Shown piece after piece: positions 61,901-64,000 of a stretch of DNA of 64,000 nucleotides. Under the pieces are notes generated by a model. The model was not told where the DNA came from and did not search any database. It worked only from the letters and a program-made list of their open reading frames with translations. The stretch spans positions 12,898,484 to 12,962,483 of the forward strand of contig JAQNBH010000010.1 in assembly GCA_028752905.1 (NCBI GenBank). The letters are read 5' to 3'. The position numbers and the translations under genes were made by a program. The DNA is from Cladorhizidae sp. MBARI D1340-BT2. Its lineage: Eukaryota > Porifera > Demospongiae > Poecilosclerida > Cladorhizidae. How positions within the stretch are numbered: the stretch's first letter is position 1; each line of letters begins with the position of its first letter.

Positions 61901-64000
61901 GATTGATGCAGGAGAACTGGAGTCATCCCTATGTGCTCATAACCATTGAGAGCCATCTTGATTGATGCAGGAGAACTGGAGTCATCCCTATGTGCTCATA
62001 ACCATTGAGAGCCATCTTGATTGATGCAGGAGAACTGGAGTCATCCCTATGTGCTCATAACCATTGAGAGTCATCTTGATTGATGCAGGAGAACTGGAGT
62101 CATCCCTATGTGCTCATAACCATTGAGAGCCATGTTGATTGATGCAGGAGAACTAGAGTCATCCCTATGTGCTCATAACCATTGAGAGCCATCTTGATTG
62201 ATGCAGGAGAACTGGAGTCATCCCTATGTGCTCATAACCATTGAGAGCCATCTTGATTGATGCAGGAGAACTGGAGTCATCCCTATGTGCTCATAACCAC
62301 TGAGAGCCATCTTGATTCATGCAGGAGAACTGGAGTCATCCCTATGTGCTCATAACCATTGAGAGCCATCTTGATTGATGCAGGAGGAGAACTGGAGTCA
62401 TCCCTATGTGCTCATAACCATTGAGAGCCATCTTGATTGATGCAGGAGAACTGGAGTCATCCCTATGTGCTCATAACCATTGAGAGCCATCTTGATTGAT
62501 GCAGGAGAACTGGAGTCATCCCTATATACTCATAACCATTGAGAGCCATCTTGATTGATTCAGGAGAACTAGAGTCATCCCTATGTGCTCATAACCATTG
62601 AGATCTTGATTGATGCAGGAGAACTGGAGTCATCCCTATGTGCTCATAACCATTGAGAGCCATCTTTATTGATGCAGGAGGAGAACTGGAGTCATCCCTA
62701 TGTACTCATAACCATTGAGAGCCATCTTGATTGATGCTGGAGAACTGGAGTCATCCCTATGTGCTCATAACCATTGAGAGCCATCTTGATTGATGCAGGA
62801 GAACTGGAGTCATCCCTATGTGCTCATAACCATTGAGAGCCATCTTGATTGATGCAGGAGGAGAACTGGAGTCATCCCTATGTACTCATAACCATTGAGA
62901 GCCATCTTGATTGATGCTGGAGAACTGGAGTCATCCCTATGTGCTCATAACCATTGAGAGCCATCTTGATTGATACAGGAGAACTGGAGTCATCCCTATG
63001 TGCTCATAAGCCATCTTGATTGATGCAGGAGAACTGGAGTCATCCCTATGTGCTCATAACCATTGAGAGCCATCTTGATTGATGCAGGAGAACTGGAGTC
63101 ATCCCTATGTGCTCATAACCATTGAGAGCCATCTTGATAGAACTGGAGTCATCCCTATGTGCTCATAACCATTGAGAGCCATCTTGATTGATGCAGGAGA
63201 ACTGGAGTCATCCCTATGTGCTCATAACCATTGAGAGCCATCTTGATTGATGCAGGAGAACTGGAGTCATCCCTATGTGCTCATAACCATTGAGAGCCAT
63301 CTTGATTGATGCAGGAGAACTGGAGTCATCCCTATGTGCTCATAACCATTGAGAGCCATCTTGATTGATTCAGGAGAACTGGAGTTATCCCTATGTGCTC
63401 ATAACCATTGAGAGCCATCTTGATTGATGCAGGAGAACTGGAGTCATCCCTATGTGCTCATAACCATTGAGAGCCATCTTGATTGATGCAGGAGAACTGG
63501 AGTCATCCCTATGTGCTCATAACCATTGAGAGCCATCTTTATTGATGCAGGAGAACTGGAGTCATCCCTATGTACTCATAACCATTGAGAGCCATCTTGA
63601 TTGATGCAGGAGAACTGGAGTCATCCCTATGTACTCATAACAATTGAGAGCCATCTTGATTGATGCAGGAGAACTGGAGTCATCCCTATGTGCTGAGCTC
63701 ATAACCTTTGAGAGCCAACTTGATTGATGCAGGAGAACTGGAGTCATCCCTATGTACTCATAACCATTGAGAGCCATCTTGATTGATGCAGGAGAACTGG
63801 AGTCATCCCTATGTACTCATAACCATTGAGAGCCATCTTGATTGATGCAGGAGAACTGGAGTCATCCCTATGTACTCATAACCATTGAGAGCCATCTTGA
63901 TTGATGCAGGAGAACTGGAGTCATCCCTATGTACTCATAACCATTGAGAGACATCTTGATTGATGCAGGAGAACTGGAGTCATCCCTATGTGCTCATAAC
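58901..64000. repeat. Second copy of the ~8.3-kb super-repeat (cut by window end)
   Basis: Restarts the sequence of 50.64 kb: tgaactc monomers at 58,920 and 60,102, +AT 61-mers at 59,167 and 60,349, gcaggtgaac near 59,372, runs of ccaccttg, then module M copy 3. The latter has gagtcatc+GAG at 61,008, 50-mer at 61,716, cataaccact at 62,292, 50-mer at 63,010, gatagaac at 63,136 and gagttatcc at 63,384, followed by the SacI-type trimer (64-mer at 63,695). Offsets to the first copy move from 8,261 to 8,320, 7,787, 7,731 and 7,613 bp. All are accounted for by whole monomers or known length variants. Confidence 0.9.

Larger units (their letters stand above)
1341..63010. repeat. 50-bp deletion monomers (ctcataa/gccatc junction), dispersed class
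   Basis: Eighteen monomers lack the same 9 bp (ccattgaga) and read ctcataagccatc. The junction g is at 1,341; 2,221; 4,817; 6,643; 7,402; 11,300; 13,008; 15,309; 17,017; 23,456; 25,103; 34,403; 35,637; 42,322; 53,985; 55,279; 61,716 and 63,010. The identical breakpoint suggests one deletion that was copied, and the flanking markers differ by lineage. A second, independent 9-bp deletion (tgatgcagg, giving cttgatagaac) makes 50-mers at 35,881; 42,566; 55,523 and 63,136. Confidence 0.93.
28933..63699. repeat. 64-bp SacI-type monomers, dispersed class
   Basis: A 5-bp insertion turns gtgctcat into gtgctgagctcat. Twenty-three copies, with the inserted gag starting at 28,933; 29,115; 30,180; 32,017; 32,199; 33,266; 37,507; 38,633; 40,234; 40,888; 41,778; 42,019; 44,192; 45,318; 46,919; 47,573; 48,463; 48,704; 49,653; 56,082; 57,142; 58,743 and 63,695. 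Twenty-one contain GAGCTC; 42,019 and 48,704 read GAGCTG. None occur before 28.9 kb. Most follow a ccttcttg copy and an aactcgag (CTCGAG) copy ending in aacaattg, making a conserved trimer. At 38,633, 45,318, 56,082, 63,695 and the second members of the 182-bp doublets the ccttcttg/aactcgag part is missing. Confidence 0.93.
1..64000. repeat. 59-bp satellite array filling the entire window
   Basis: Every line of the window is the same 59-bp monomer in head-to-tail direct orientation, about 1,085 copies, with no unique sequence between them. Positions 61-119 are a clean consensus copy: 14 G, 13 C, 16 A, 16 T, and no CpG. The commonest change is gtgctc to gtactc. Length variants of 50, 61, 62 and 64 bp are scattered but ordered. 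Neither array edge is present, so the true array is longer than 64 kb. No strand inversion of the monomer was seen. Arrays of this size with nested higher-order structure are typical of eukaryotic satellite DNA; a bacterial source is very unlikely. Family and species are not recognised. The first monomer carries one extra T (agttcatccc at 11-20). Confidence 0.98.

Noticed and set aside
471..62870. gcaggaggag as a repeated ribosome-binding-like site or a single-origin marker
   Set aside because: The +GAG is a simple slippage of a GAG/GGA run and may have arisen more than once. It has no start codon context, and I used it only together with neighbouring markers.
28806..63777. About 25 minus-strand open frames of 68-88 codons as a family of small genes
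   Set aside because: They are copies of one another made of repeat monomers, and they appear only where an indel shifts frame. They have no promoter, no unique flank and no recognisable domain. Consensus monomers limit frames to about 42 codons.
1..64000. CRISPR array
   Set aside because: Regular spacing suggested it, but there are no unique spacers between repeats; the whole 59 bp repeats. No cas genes are present and the length is far beyond any CRISPR locus.
1..64000. Alpha-satellite-like centromere with CENP-B boxes
   Set aside because: The monomer is 59 bp, not about 171, and the consensus has no CpG, so it cannot contain the CENP-B box core (TTCG....CGGG). A centromeric role cannot be excluded but nothing in the sequence shows it.
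1..64000. Protein-coding tandem repeat domain (an exon of a repetitive protein)
   Set aside because: Fifty-nine is not divisible by three and all six frames meet stops every one to three monomers. Length variants (50, 61, 62, 64) do not restore a long frame.
1..64000. Transposable element insertions within the array
   Set aside because: I saw no stretch departing from the monomer by more than a few bases or by the small indels listed, so there is no inserted element.

Overview
The whole 64 kb window is one uninterrupted, head-to-tail tandem array of a 59-bp satellite/minisatellite monomer. A clean consensus copy lies at 61-119. It runs from ggagaactgg through atgtgctcat and aaccattgag to attgatgca, is 46% G+C and contains no CpG. 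About 1,085 copies fill the window. All share one orientation, and the array enters and leaves through both window ends. I found no protein-coding gene, RNA gene, transposon, CRISPR array or unique sequence. This scale and structure point to a eukaryotic constitutive-heterochromatin or satellite locus in a long-read assembly. I do not recognise the repeat family and cannot name the species.

The interest is in the organisation above the monomer. Most copies differ from consensus at none to three positions. The same marked variants recur in the same order, so the array can be read as nested duplications. Length variants are 50 bp (two different 9-bp deletions), 61 bp (+AT), 62 bp (+GAG) and 64 bp (+5, usually making a GAGCTC site). 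A 29-monomer, 1,708-bp higher-order repeat (HOR) occupies about 10.2-16.9 kb. A 2,600-bp unit is tandemly doubled at 17.6-22.9 kb. A 6,685-bp unit is tandemly doubled at 35.5-48.9 kb. A super-repeat of about 8.3 kb starts near 50.64 kb, and its second copy starts near 58.9 kb and runs off the end. Distances between matching markers in diverged copies differ by whole 59-bp steps plus the known length variants, which is the signature of in-register unequal exchange.

Layout: 1-7.4 kb holds interleaved duplicated blocks (offsets 2,596, 5,302 and 4,769 bp). 7.4-28.16 kb is the left HOR compartment, marked by gcaattgaac and cttcaatgatg monomers. A sharp change at about 28.16 kb begins a right compartment marked by 64-mers, aactcgag, ccttcttg and ctcatagcc monomers; none of these occur to the left. 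Within it, 33.9-35.5, 53.2-55.9 and 61.0-63.5 kb are three copies of a module related to left-type sequence.

The only open frames of note are minus-strand frames of about 69 codons (one of 88). They occur exactly where a 64-mer or another indel shifts the frame past the regularly spaced stops. I read them as by-products of the repeat, not genes. No previously undescribed gene system is visible. What is worth checking is the duplication history, the recent large tandem duplications (or assembly duplications), and the clustering of indels in one imperfect inverted repeat of the monomer.
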